Assembly (NCBI GenBank): GCA_029532625.1
Contig: JARFXM010000004.1
Span: forward strand, 4,030,001 to 4,094,000
DNA: 64,000 bases
DNA from: Lomentospora prolificans
Taxonomy: Eukaryota; Ascomycota; Sordariomycetes; Microascales; Microascaceae
Direction: 5' to 3'
Part shown: one piece after another, positions 11,011 through 22,381 of the stretch
Layout: every line of letters begins with the position of its first letter
How positions within the stretch are numbered: the stretch's first letter is position 1
Made by a program: the position numbers and the translations under genes
The notes under the pieces: generated by a model
Seen by the model: only the letters and a program-made list of their open reading frames with translations
Told to the model about the DNA's origin: nothing
The model's database searches: none

Positions 11011-14000
11011 ATGGCGTCTAGCGCGCAGACAATGGCCCAGCGCCGCAGCATCTTCATGCGGGGAGAGTCTCCCTCGCCTGCTTCCAGCTCTGCGCCGAGA
11101 CCGAAATCAACCCTCATTTCCTCACCTTCCATGATGTCCTCCACACCAGCCCCGCCATCACATAACAGGACCCGTTCCCAATCCACATTCGCCGGTCATA
11201 CACCATCGTTACCTACACCTCTTGGACATTCCCGAACCGATTCGAGACTTGGAACCCCAGCGTCAAACACCTTTGCGCCCTCCTTCATAAAAGCCGACCC
11301 TATGCGGCCCACATATGATGCGGTCAAAGGCATTGAAGGAGAGAATGACTTTTCCGGAAAGCGCTATGTGTGGCTGAAGGACCCCAAGGCCGCATTTGTC
11401 AAAGGGTGGATTGTCCAAGAAGTTGATAGCCAGCGGGTTCTGGTGCAATGCGATGATGGGAGTGTACGTCTGCCCATTTCCTTGTCATTCCGGCGTCCCC
11501 TTGTTGTTGCGCTTATACTGACAGTACTTTACAGCAACGAGAAGTCGACCTAGAGAGCGTCGATAAAGTTAACCCCGCCAAGTTCGACAAGGCAAACGAT
11601 ATGGCAGAGTTGACACATTTGAACGAGGCTTCCGTGGTGCACAATCTCCATATGCGCTATCAGTCCGACCTCATCTATACATACTCTGGTCTTTTTCTTG
11701 TCACCGTCAACCCTTACTGCCCGCTTCCGATTTATACCAATGAGTACATCAACATGTACAAAGGCAGGAGCCGTGAAGATACTAAGCCCCATATATTCGC
11801 GATGGCCGACCACGCCTTCCGGAACCTCGTGGACGAAGGAGAGAATCAGAGTATCTTAGTAACTGGAGAGTCCGGTGCTGGGAAGACGGAAAATACGAAG
11901 AAGGTTATTCAATACCTCGCTGCGGTTGCGCATTCCGATTCTTCGATTAAGGGCAGGTCTCAGCATTCAAATCTTTCTCAGCAGATCCTCAGGGCTAACC
12001 CGATTCTTGAATCATTTGGAAATGCCCAAACTGTCCGTAACAACAATTCCTCCCGGTTCGGCAAATTTATCCGTATCGAGTTCACGAGGACAGGCTCTAT
12101 TGCGGGTGCCTTCATCGACTGGTATCTTCTGGAAAAATCTCGAGTTGTGCGCATCAACGCGAATGAGCGTAATTACCATATTTTCTATCAACTCTTGAAC
12201 GGTGCAGACAGTCGGATGAAGCATGAATTCCTCTTAGACGGCCTTGATGTCGACGACTTTGCCTATACGCGTGGGGGGCAGGACACCATTGTGGGCGTCT
12301 CGGACAGGGAAGAATGGGACTCTCTCCTCGAGGCATTCTCAGTTATGGGGTTCACTGATAAAGAGCAAAGTTCTATCCTACGGACGATTTCTGCAGTTCT
12401 CCATCTCGGGAATATTTCCGTGGTAAAGGAGAGTCGTATGGCTGACCAGGCGAGACTTGCACCCGACAGCGAACAACAGGCCGCTAAAGTCTGTCAGCTC
12501 CTCGGAATTCCACTCGAACCCTTCCTACAGGCTCTGCTTCATCCCAAGGTTAAGGCCGGTCGCGAATGGGTCGAGAAGGTGCAGACTCCTGAGCAGGTTC
12601 GCCTTGCTATCGATGCTCTTGCAAAGGGCATCTACGAGCGAGGATTTGGCGATCTAGTTAACCGCATCAACCGGCAGCTAGACCGCACCGGAATGGGCAT
12701 GGATGATTCTCATTTCATTGGCGTCCTCGATATTGCCGGTTTCGAAATATTTGACGAGAACAGCTTTGAGCAGCTCTGCATCAACTACACCAACGAAAAG
12801 TTACAGCAGTTTTTCAATCACCACATGTTTGTACTTGAGCAAGAGGAATACGCTCGAGAACAAATCGAATGGCAATTTATCGACTTCGGACGAGATCTTC
12901 AGCCCACCATTGACCTGATCGAACTTCCCAACCCCATTGGTATCTTTTCCTGTCTTGATGAGGACTGCGTGATGCCAAAAGCTACCGACAAGTCCTTCAC
13001 GGAGAAGCTAAACTCTCTTTGGGAGAAAAGGTCGGACAAATATCGGCCATCTCGACTCGGTCAAGGCTTTGTCCTCACTCACTACGCTTCCGAGGTGGAA
13101 TATTCCACCGAGGGCTGGCTAGAAAAGAATAAGGACCCGCTCAATGATAACATCACACGGTTGCTTGCTGCCTCGAGCAACCCCCATGTCTCCAATCTCT
13201 TTGCGGATTGTGCGGACGCTGATGACGAACATGGAGGGGCGAGAAGTCGGGTCAAGAAGGGTCTTTTTAGAACCGTTGCCCAACGTCACAAGGAGCAATT
13301 ACATAGTCTCATGACCCAGCTTCATTCAACCCACCCGCATTTTGTCCGGTGTATCCTCCCCAATCATAAGAAGAGGCCGAAGCAGTTCAACAACTTGCTC
13401 GTTCTTGATCAGCTTCGGTGTAATGGTGTTCTCGAAGGCATTCGCATTGCTCGCACGGGTTTTCCTAATCGCCTTGCCTTTGCTGAATTCCGACAGCGAT
13501 ACGAAGTACTATGTCGCGATATGCCAAAGGGATATCTAGAAGGCCAATCTGCTGTGGCGATTATGCTAGACAAACTAGGTCTAGACAGAACCCTCTACCG
13601 TGTGGGCTTGACCAAGGTGTTCTTCCGCGCCGGTGTTCTTGCCGAATTGGAAGAGAAGCGTGATGCTCTGATCACGCAGGTTATGACCCGGTTCCAGGCA
13701 GTGGCTCGCGGATACGTTCAGCGGCGTATTGCCTACAAGCGGTTATTCAGAGCCGAAGCTACAAGGATCGTTCAGTCAAATTTCCGTGTTTACCTCGACC
13801 TTGTTGATAACCCATGGTGGCAGCTTCTTGTCAAGATGAAGCCGTTGCTTGGCAATACACGGTCCGCCACTGAAGTTAGAAAGCGAGATGAGATGATCCG
13901 CGAACTCAACGAAAAGATTCTTTCTGAGGCTGAATCAAAGAAAAAGCTCGAGGAAGATAGACGCAACACTCATGCTGAAATGGTGCGAATTCAGCAAACT

Positions 14001-17000
14001 CTAGAGAGCGAGCGGGCTCTTGCCCTTGACAAGGAGGAGATTTTCAAACGCTTGCAACTACGCGAGGCTGAACTCGAGGATAAGCTGGCTGGTGCCCTTG
14101 ACGATCAAGAGCGACTCGAGGACCAACTGGATGATCTATTGGAGGCCAAGAGGCAGGCAGGTCTCGAGGTAGAAAAGTACCGATCCCAGCTGGAGCAGGC
14201 TGCAGGGCTCATTGCGCGTCTTGAGGACGAGAAACAAACGCTTGCACAAAAAGTTGCCGATCTCGAGACTGCTATTGAGGAGGTATCCCAGCAACAAACG
14301 CAGAGAAGTCAACAAGAGGCCATGCTAGAAGAAGAAATCAAGATGCTCCAGAGCCAACTTGCTATGAAGGATCGTAAAACGAAAGATCTCGAAAGCAAAC
14401 TCCTAAAGGCTGATCAAGATCTCGAAGTCAAACTACATACTACCCAGAAGGAGCTTCAATCATCCAAGCTCAGGGAACAGCACCTGAGTCGCGAAAATCG
14501 AGATATTCAGCAGCAGCTCTCGCAGCTATCCAAAACATCAACAGATTATGAGGATCTTGTCAGGAAGAAGGAGAGTGAATTGGCCCTGCTCCGCGGTGAC
14601 AACAAGAAGTATGAGATGGAGCGCCGGAGCTTTGAGGATCAGAAGGCTGCATTAGTCGATGAGAAGCAGAAAGCAACAAGCCGAATCCGGGAAGTCCAGG
14701 CTGAAATTACAGCTATGAAATCGCAGCAAACTCAACTACAACGAGAAGCCGAGGATGCACGAAACCTCCTGCAAGCGCGTCTATCAGAAGACGCGCAAGC
14801 CGACCAAAATCGCAAGCTACTAGAGGAGCAGATTAAGGACCTGAAAGATGAGCTCTACAAAACCCAAGTGGACCTTAGCCGAGAAAGGCAGTCCCGAGAC
14901 GACGTCCTTCTTCTAGGCGAGCACAAATACCAAACACTGAAGGAGGAGTTCGATCGACTCAATGAAGCTAAGATTACTATCGAAAAGGAGCTCTACGTTC
15001 AGCAAGATACTTTGCGCCGCACTATGGAGGCCCGTGCGACTGCTGAACAGGAAAGGGATGAGGCCCGCCAAGAGATCCGACGGCTGAGAGCGGCGAAGGC
15101 ACAGGCCGAGGAGGCGAGGATCGAAGCGGAGGTTTCTGGGGAGAAGACTGCCACCAAGATAGCTCGCGACCGAGAGGCAAGCCTGGTAAAGGACCTTGAC
15201 GCCGCTCACGAGCGTCTTCATTGGTTCGAAGCGGAGTGCGCCAACCTAAACCAAAAGGTTGAGGACCTGAACAAGCTCATTCTCGAATCCGGCAACTTCG
15301 GTTTAAAGAATGACCAAGCCAAGGAAAGACTAGAGCGCGAGCTCGCTACTGTCAAGAGTCGCCTCGCTGCATCAGAGAACGATAATCGTGCGCTGTTGAA
15401 CAAACTACAGCACAAGGGTCTTGAGATTGCAAGGTCTACGTCTCGTGCCAATGAGGCTTCCCGCAACCAGACCATGTCCTTGCAACGCGAGAAAGCTAGG
15501 CTCGAGGAACAAAATGGCAAGCTCCATAAGCAGCTCGAAGATTCCCAGTTGAATGTCGCGTCGCTCGAGAAGAAGGTCGAAAAACTGCAGCTTAACCTTG
15601 AAGACCTTAATCACGAGGTCGCTCGTGAGGTCAAGACAAGTCGGAATGCCGAAAAGATGTCCTCCAACTTTACAGTCCAGCTTGCCGAGGCCAATCGAAC
15701 TATCGAGTCAGAGCGCCAACTTCGCAACCAGGCGCAGAGCACTGTTCGCACCCTCCAAGCCACTCTTGATTCTCGTGATGGAGAGCTACAGGAGCTTCGT
15801 GACCAGATGCTCAACGTCCTTAAGACACTCGACCCGGCGGCACACCTCCCACCCCAGACTAACGGTGCTAGCCCAGAGAAGTATATTGCGAAGAATTTTG
15901 ATTTGATCCGCAAGATCGAAGAGCTCCAGCAGAACCTCAGGGTACAGACCGCCGCACGATCTAGTGCTGAGTCGCAGCTGGCAGATCTCCGCGCCTCGCG
16001 CGCCAGCGAGTCTCCCACTCGACCCAGACTTGAGGAGATCCCACTTAATGAGGCTCCATTTAACCGATCACCGACTCAGAGGCACTCCAAGTTGCACGCC
16101 CGGCATTACTCGAATGCTTCGACGCCAACTCGGAAGCTCGGGATTAATGATACCGATCATCAAGACTCTGGTAGATCGGACCGCACGGCTGATATTCTGA
16201 GCTTCAACAACCGCATGGACCTCAAGACAGAGGTGGAAGAACTTCAAAATCAACTTCAACTTGCGCAGATGCAGAACCGACACCTCCAGAGCCAGCTGGA
16301 TCGTATGACTCCTGGGCCGGACAGCTTCCCAGACCAAAGCCCGTCACTCCGTAGGATGCAGAAACTCGAGCAAGCCAACAGCCGCCTCCAGGACATGCTT
16401 GATGACTCTGCAAAGAAGGTTTCTGTATTGGAACGAAGTATCCGGTCCGGAGAGCTATCTCTCCGTGACCTCCGCACTCGATCCCATGAAGAGATTCTCG
16501 ACGTGCTTAATAGCCAGGAGGCATCACGGAAGTCGCTCATCGCTAGCCATAAGGACGCTGTCGCCGAGCTCTCGGACATCAAGGCACAGTTCGAAAAGCT
16601 TAGACATGAACGAGCCAAAGCTGAGGTCGAATTGCGAGACGCCAAATCCGATCTCGAAGAGATGACCCTAGCGCGGGAGCAAGAGGCGTCAAGCCGAAAC
16701 CAGCTTCTCCAAGAGTTCGCCGACCTCCAGATCCGATTAGACGCTGAGACGTCCAAACTGGCCGATGTCAGCTCCAGCTTGAACCTCTATAAGGCTCGAG
16801 CCGATGAATACTTCAACAAACTGGAGCAAGCGGAGATTGCTGTTCTCAAGGCCAGCAGAGCCGAACAGTTTGCGAAGGCCCAGGCCAAGGAGGCGGAGGA
16901 CACCTGCGCCGAAATTATGGCCGAGAGGAAGAAGATGGATGCTTCGATCGAGGATCTCCAGCGCCAGAACCAGAAACTCGAGGAGAAGTTTGAGGATGTC

Positions 17001-18363
17001 TCGACAGATCTCGACGCCGCCCTGCAGGCCAAGAAGCGACTTCAGCATGAGTTGGAGGATTACCGAAACCAGCGTGCTATGGACATTGAGGACAAGGAGT
17101 CGAGCATGGAGCAAACGCGCAAGAAGTACCAGGCTGAGTTCGCTACGTTAACCAAGGAGCTCGATCTTGCTAGAGAAGAGAAGCTATTTAAGCAAGCCGA
17201 GATTGCTAGACTCCGAGAAGAGCTAGATGATCTTAGGTCTAAGTGGGATGATGAAGTGCTCAATAGCTCCACTTGGTCCAAAGAAAAGTCCCGCCTCGAG
17301 ACAGCCCTTGCTGACGTAGTTTCCTCCCGAGACGAAGCTGTCGATGCTCACAAAGAAGCCCAGAGCAAGATTGTTTCCCTCCTCTCTCAAGTGCGCAACC
17401 TCCGCGCCTCGGTTGACGACATTACTGCTGAGCGCGACGGGCTTCTGAGGGAGAAGCGGAACATCGAGGTTCGACTCGAAGAAGCCATGTCCGGATTGGA
17501 TGATCTCACAAAGGGGGAAAACCCATCTCTGCGCAATGCGGCAAACATGGACAAAGAGATCTTGGACTTGAAATCTAAGCTTGCGCAACAGGAGGATATT
17601 GCGGCCGCTGCGGTCGAAAAGATGAGGCGATCCGAGGCGCTTTCTGCCGAGGTCCAAAAGGATGCGCTCGTAGAGAGAGAGCTTAGCGCGCAACTGCAGA
17701 AGGACAAGGCGACGCTTGAGAAGGCTCTCAACGAGGTCCAAGTTAAGCTTGTCGATCTCGAGACCAAGGGCTACTCAAGCGCGAGCCAGGACATCAAGTT
17801 CCTTCACAAGCGAATTCAAGAGGTAAGCTCTTTTCTTCACGCAGGAAACCTACCGATCTACGTTACTAACCCCACGAATCTAGCTCGAAACTCAGCTCGA
17901 GACCCAGGAGGAGGAGCGTACCAAGTCACAGCGCTCTGTCCGCAATGTTGATCGAGTCGTCAAGGATCTGCAAACCCAGATTGAGCGCAAGGACAAGCAA
18001 AATGCTCATCTAGCCGACGACGTCGCGCGGTTTCAAGAAAAGGTGACCAAGCTTCTCAAGACAATCGATGAACTCCAGGCATCGGAGTCTACTAGCCAAT
18101 TGTCAGCGAGGCGAGCTGAGAGGGAACTTCGGGAAGAGCGCGAAAAGAGCCTGAGCCTGGAGCGCGAGCTTGAGGGATGGAAGTCTCTTAGGATGGAGAA
18201 AGGTTCATCTATCGGGAGTATCGGCAGGGCTGGTACGTCGGGGACTTGGAGGGCATCGCTCGGCGTGACGTGTGAAGATGCGAGCGAGGCGATGGAAGTT
18301 GAAGTTCCCAAACGTAAGTCGAGCATTAGCCGTGTTCCGAGTATGACGAAGGGCTTTTTGTAA
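11011..18363 (+). CDS. myoB: class II myosin heavy chain
   Basis: Conventional (type II) myosin, the motor of the contractile actomyosin ring at septation. Exons 11011-11463, 11535-17822 and 17884-18363 give 2,406 residues, close to the usual length in moulds. Order: a Ser/Pro-rich N-terminal tail (1-110); an SH3-like N-domain (YVWLKDPKAAFVKGW, about 125-165); motor domain with P-loop GESGAGKT (262-269), switch II and relay region starting at LDIAGFEIFDENSFEQ (near 549), and converter; an IQ-like light-chain segment (FQAVARGYVQRR, near 868); then a heptad-repeat coiled coil from about 910 to 2330, broken near 1,650 by a Pro/Ser-rich stretch (RASESPTRPRLEEIP). The coiled-coil tail and lack of a cargo or chitin-synthase domain separate it from myosins I, V and XVII. 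Both introns have canonical ends with in-frame joins. Ser-rich ends (SSIGSIGRAGTSG) are plausible phosphorylation regions. Confidence 0.96.
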
Positions 18364-19008
18364 GAAAACGAGGAGAGATGCATGCGAGGTTTGACAGGGT
18401 GCTACCGCGGTGATAAGGCGGTGAACGGCTTATGGCCGTTTCCAAAGGAGGCCATGGCGAAAGAAGAACATGGGATATGGGAATTTTTTTTTGTATTACT
18501 TTTGGTTGCTTTTGCGATGGATTCGAAGTGGCATGCATGGCTTTTCGGTGCGACACGTAGACACCTCTAGTTGCTTTTTCTTTTCCTTTTTTCTTTATTG
18601 TCCTGGCAGCATGAATATGAATATCATGGGGTCATGTAGTAATGATCGCACTGCATTTGTTCACAGTTTGGTCCTATTTGCAATGTTCGCGTGTGACTAC
18701 CCTTTGCGTACCAGAAGCTCGAAGTCGAAACAGGCCCTTGCTTGTACACGATATAGGGGAGCAAAGCCGCTCCCACGTAAAAGGGATGTGTCGTCGCTGT
18801 AGTTCAAGATGTGCTCCAACGTCAGACAAGAAAGCCTGTTCGATAGGCAAACAGGCATGCCGCGCGGTATAGGAGCTCGGAGATATAACCGAAGGCATGA
18901 TTTCGTTACTGTATTTACATGCATTTTGCCCCTTTACTCGTCTCCAGTGAAGCTTTGAGCGTTGTGCCGTTGCGTATACCAGCCTCGACAGCCTTCTGTA
19001 CAATCATA
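18364..19008. other. myosin 3' flank and upstream region of next gene
   Basis: Contains the myosin 3' untranslated region and T-rich stretches near 18484-18600. I see no RNA gene and no convincing coding sequence. Confidence 0.45.
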
Positions 19009-20052
19009 ATGGGCGACCTCGTGTTCCTTCCTGACCCTGCCCTCGAATCTCTGTATGGTTCCGAGAGCTCACTCTCATCGGGCGAATCGAGCGACTGGCC
19101 CGAGCACGAAGAAGAGTCATTCCAGATGAGCTGCTCGACGAGATGCCGCGACGACTACCCCGCAGTTACCCGATGGCCGGGCTGTGGACGTTTCTTCCCC
19201 GGGCACGAGCTCGAGGGACGTTGCTTCCCTGCGGGGCGTTGTGGTCTAAGGGCGCCGAATTGCGCGCATGAATGTGTGAGTTTCCCTGGCAAGTCGCTGC
19301 TACTATCGGCTTCTGCTCATGGAAATCAGGGCGCGCCGTGTAATAGGCATGGGGCCGGGTTGGATGAACGACGCGACGGCTGCCTGAACAGGTTTTACTT
19401 TGATTTCAATCCTCAGAGCCCATCCTTTGACGATCCGGTGTGGGCGTTTACGAGAGGGAACCCGGAGAAATGCTGTTGTGGGAACTCATCGAACAGATGG
19501 AAGTGGTGGAGGCGGAAGAAAGAAAGAAAGAAGCCGAAGAGGCGGAAGAACAGGAACAAGATCAAGATTGCATACTACGCCCATGGAGCAAGAGATGGCG
19601 AGAGCAGGTTTAGGCAAGATTCGGAAAGCCTTTCGGAAACATACGACGATGATTACGACGGGGACGAAGATGACGACAATAAGGTATCACGACACCGGCC
19701 GGAGCGGAGGAGAAAGAGAAGGACGGGGCGGACCGGACGGAGTCGACCTCCCCCAAGGTCGGGGACAAGTAGAAGGGCGAACGCTACGACAGGGCTTAGA
19801 GGGACGAAGCGAATACGCCAACGAGAGCTAGATCGAACGAGGAAGAGGAGCCTTGAGATCGAGGCTATCTCGAGCGACGACGAATATCCTAGGCGACAGA
19901 CGCAAAGAGGAGGCGAGAGAGTGCGGAGAGGGTCTCACGAGAGGGACTTGATCATAGATGCGTTGAGGGACGAGGTCAGGAGACTGCGGAACCAAATGCA
20001 GGACAGCAGCGAGGCTTTTGGGGAAAGACTAAGGAGTAGACACAGCATCTGA
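19009..20052 (+). CDS. hypothetical basic protein with Cys-rich N-terminal part
   Basis: No family recognised. The start is placed at the ATG at 19009 (MGDLVFLPDPALESLYG), because the open frame upstream lacks protein-like character. Residues 40-160 hold many Cys with spacings that could bind metal (CSTRC, CGRFFPG, NCAHEC, KCCCGN). They are followed by a very basic stretch at about 165-190 (RRKKERKKPKRRKNR), probably a nuclear localisation signal. After this come an acidic patch (DDDYDGDEDDDNK), an Arg-rich region and a short C-terminal helix. A 54-base segment, 19276-19329, starts GTGAGT and ends CAG and keeps frame either way. Removing it gives CAHECGAPCNRHG and a 329-residue protein; keeping it gives 347. 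The spliced form looks more natural. A nuclear, nucleic-acid-binding role is only a guess. Confidence 0.6.
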   Translation: MGDLVFLPDPALESLYGSESSLSSGESSDWPEHEEESFQMSCSTRCRDDYPAVTRWPGCGRFFPGHELEGRCFPAGRCGLRAPNCAHECVSFPGKSLLLSASAHGNQGAPCNRHGAGLDERRDGCLNRFYFDFNPQSPSFDDPVWAFTRGNPEKCCCGNSSNRWKWWRRKKERKKPKRRKNRNKIKIAYYAHGARDGESRFRQDSESLSETYDDDYDGDEDDDNKVSRHRPERRRKRRTGRTGRSRPPPRSGTSRRANATTGLRGTKRIRQRELDRTRKRSLEIEAISSDDEYPRRQTQRGGERVRRGSHERDLIIDALRDEVRRLRNQMQDSSEAFGERLRSRHSI

Positions 20053-20620
20053 GAGAACAGAATTCCGGACTAGTAACACCTTGACAGCCAGATTGCCATG
20101 GGAGACATTAAAGACTGCTGATAAACACTCGTGGTTGTGGTAACAACATAGGCGGCTAATTTAGTGATATCTGTGGCTCTCTCGCAGATACGTGCCGATG
20201 TGTGCCCCTATATATTCCATGCTTCCTCGTTGCGGAAGCTGCAGGTGCGTCCAAATCCAGTCCAGGGTCTTGGTGAACAGGTCCATTCGGGAACCAGAGG
20301 GGGAAGCTACCCCTCCTTGACTGAACGAGGCTGGCGAAGGCTGGCGAATGGCTTGGAGCAAAATGCAGGGATCACCATTTATTGAATGTTCATTGGTCAA
20401 CTCATAAAATGTCGACTGCATGACGTATGAGGCGACTGGCATTAGTTATCATTGGTCAATATCTTTGAAAAGTATCACGTGTAAGACAAGGCTGTCTTCT
20501 AGTAAAATTTCCCCTTTGATAGCTTTAGCTTTAGCGCGCTCTGCAAATGTTTCCAAGGCATGAAATCCTTCAACATCGCTAGACCTCATCCCCGTTAGAT
20601 GAGACTCCACACCACCCCCA
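20053..20620. other. intergenic, no feature seen
   Basis: Region between two same-strand genes; it should contain the MTG1 promoter. No motif or RNA gene was recognised. Confidence 0.4.
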
Positions 20621-21760
20621 ATGTCCAAACAATGGACCCGACACTTCCAATCGGCCGCTCGTAGCGCCTCGCAAGCAACCTCAACATCCATCCCGTCCAT
20701 TACCCCGCCCATCACCCACCCTTTCACCCCGCGAGCAACCTACGACGTACCCGCCTCCATCCCGCGCTCCTACTACTTAGGCCACCACGCCGCCGGCCTC
20801 CGCTCGATCGCGACTCAGCTCTCCTCCATAGGTCTCGTGCTCGAATGCCGCGACTTCCGCGTTCCCTTGACGTCATGGAACCCCCTGCTTGAACGCACGC
20901 TCGCCGGCCCGCGCCGCCTCGTCGTCTATACCAAGACTGATCTCGGTACCGACGAGAGCGGGCGCGGCGCCCAGATCAAGCGCTCGCTCAAGGAGCTACA
21001 CAGAAGCCGCCCGGGCGAAAGCGCCATATTCGTCGGCAAGGGCAAGAGCAAAAACGAGCTCCTGCGGGAGATTCGCGAAATCGCCCGGGAATACGACGCT
21101 CTCACCGGGTTGAGGACGTTCGTGGTCGGCATGCCGAACGTCGGAAAGAGCACTCTGCTGAACGCGCTGAGGAAGGAAGGGATGAAGACAAAGACAAAGG
21201 TGGCGATTACCGGGAACCACCCCGGCGTCACGAGGAAACTGAGTACGCCGGTGCGTATCTTAGGTGGAAAGGATAACCCGGATGAGACGCTCGGGGAGGG
21301 GGTTTTCATTATCGATACCCCGGGTGTCTTCATGCCGTACGTCTCGTCTGGAGAAAACATGCTCAAGCTGGCCCTCGTCCATGGGATCAAGGACAATCTC
21401 GTCCCTCACGAAATCGTCGCCGACTATCTCCTCTACAAACTGAACCTCGTTGACCCCGGCCTGTACGCAAAGTACTGTGACCCGACCAACGACATCAGCC
21501 AGTTCCTCACCGGTGTCGCCAAGCGCACGGGCAAGCACGCCAAATCCCGCATGGGGTTCGATATCCAGGCCGCTATGTGGATCATAGAACAGTGGCGTAA
21601 CGGCCATCTGGGGCGGTTCATCCTTGACGACGTCACCCCCGCCGCTATCGAGGAGAAGAAGGCGGAACTCACGACGACGACGCTGAGCATGAATCAGGCG
21701 CGCAAGAGGGAAAAGGAAGCAAGAAAGCAGAGGGCCGAGGAGAAGAGGCGTGGAGGATGA
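20621..21760 (+). CDS. MTG1: mitochondrial ribosome-assembly GTPase Mtg1
   Basis: A circularly permuted GTPase of the YlqF/RbgA family that matures the mitochondrial large ribosomal subunit. Single exon, 379 residues. The motif order shows the permutation: G4 (TKTD, 104-107) comes before G1/P-loop (GMPNVGKST, 170-178), followed by G2 (PGVTRK) and G3 (DTPG, 232-235). The C-terminal ANTAR-like helical domain of the family follows. The first 40 residues are rich in Ser, Thr, Pro and Arg with almost no acidic residues, as expected for a mitochondrial presequence. The C terminus is a basic helix (NQARKREKEARKQRAEEKRR). G4 is TKTD instead of the commoner NKxD. Other organellar or nucleolar permuted GTPases (Nog2, Lsg1) are longer and have extra N-terminal domains, so Mtg1 is the best fit. 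Confidence 0.93.
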   Translation: MSKQWTRHFQSAARSASQATSTSIPSITPPITHPFTPRATYDVPASIPRSYYLGHHAAGLRSIATQLSSIGLVLECRDFRVPLTSWNPLLERTLAGPRRLVVYTKTDLGTDESGRGAQIKRSLKELHRSRPGESAIFVGKGKSKNELLREIREIAREYDALTGLRTFVVGMPNVGKSTLLNALRKEGMKTKTKVAITGNHPGVTRKLSTPVRILGGKDNPDETLGEGVFIIDTPGVFMPYVSSGENMLKLALVHGIKDNLVPHEIVADYLLYKLNLVDPGLYAKYCDPTNDISQFLTGVAKRTGKHAKSRMGFDIQAAMWIIEQWRNGHLGRFILDDVTPAAIEEKKAELTTTTLSMNQARKREKEARKQRAEEKRRGG

Positions 21761-22381
21761 GGGAAGTGCTTAATAATCTGTAACCATAAACTTTTGATAC
21801 CATTTGAATTTGGGGTTTTGTACACTAGACTTAGAATCATGGAATCGCACGAAAGCCGCCCATTAGTATCTTCCTAGAACAAGGGGTTTTCCCCTTCCTT
21901 TCTAGCAAATAGAACCCGAAAATAGAACAACAACCATACAGAAGCCAGAAAAGCCAAAGTGTCTCGACCTTGTCCCGTGAGAGACGAATAATATGAAAAA
22001 CCCCTTCCCGATCCTTCGCGCACTAGGATATCATAAAGTATCACAAACAATAAACTGTTTGGCCCAAGCAGTGCTGCTGCCCGTGGTTCAATCTGTCCAT
22101 GAAGGGTTGAGTAGAGTATAGGATACGGCCAAGTAGGAGGAAGGGAAAAAAAAAATGCCAACCGAAGAGAATGGGAATGAGAACAAAAGTATAAAAGCAC
22201 AGAGCCGACTAACTCGAACAGAGAACACCAATTTTGCCTCGAACCGATAGACATCAAATACGGGATGAGAAATCTAGGAAACCAAATGCTCCGATACAAT
22301 CACGCCGTCCGCCCTTTAACATAGACAACAAGCAAATGTGGACAACTCCGAAACAAGTGAGGCGTTGCCCGCGGAGATGTG
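21761..22381. other. convergent intergenic region
   Basis: Lies between the 3' ends of MTG1 (+) and CTI6 (-), so it holds two 3' untranslated regions. A short A run is near 22146. No gene seen. Confidence 0.45.

Noticed and set aside
15611..16756. Several minus-strand frames of 100-170 codons
   Set aside because: They lie inside the myosin coiled-coil coding region. Heptad codon bias produces long antisense frames; sequences are Ser/Arg/Leu-rich without family match.
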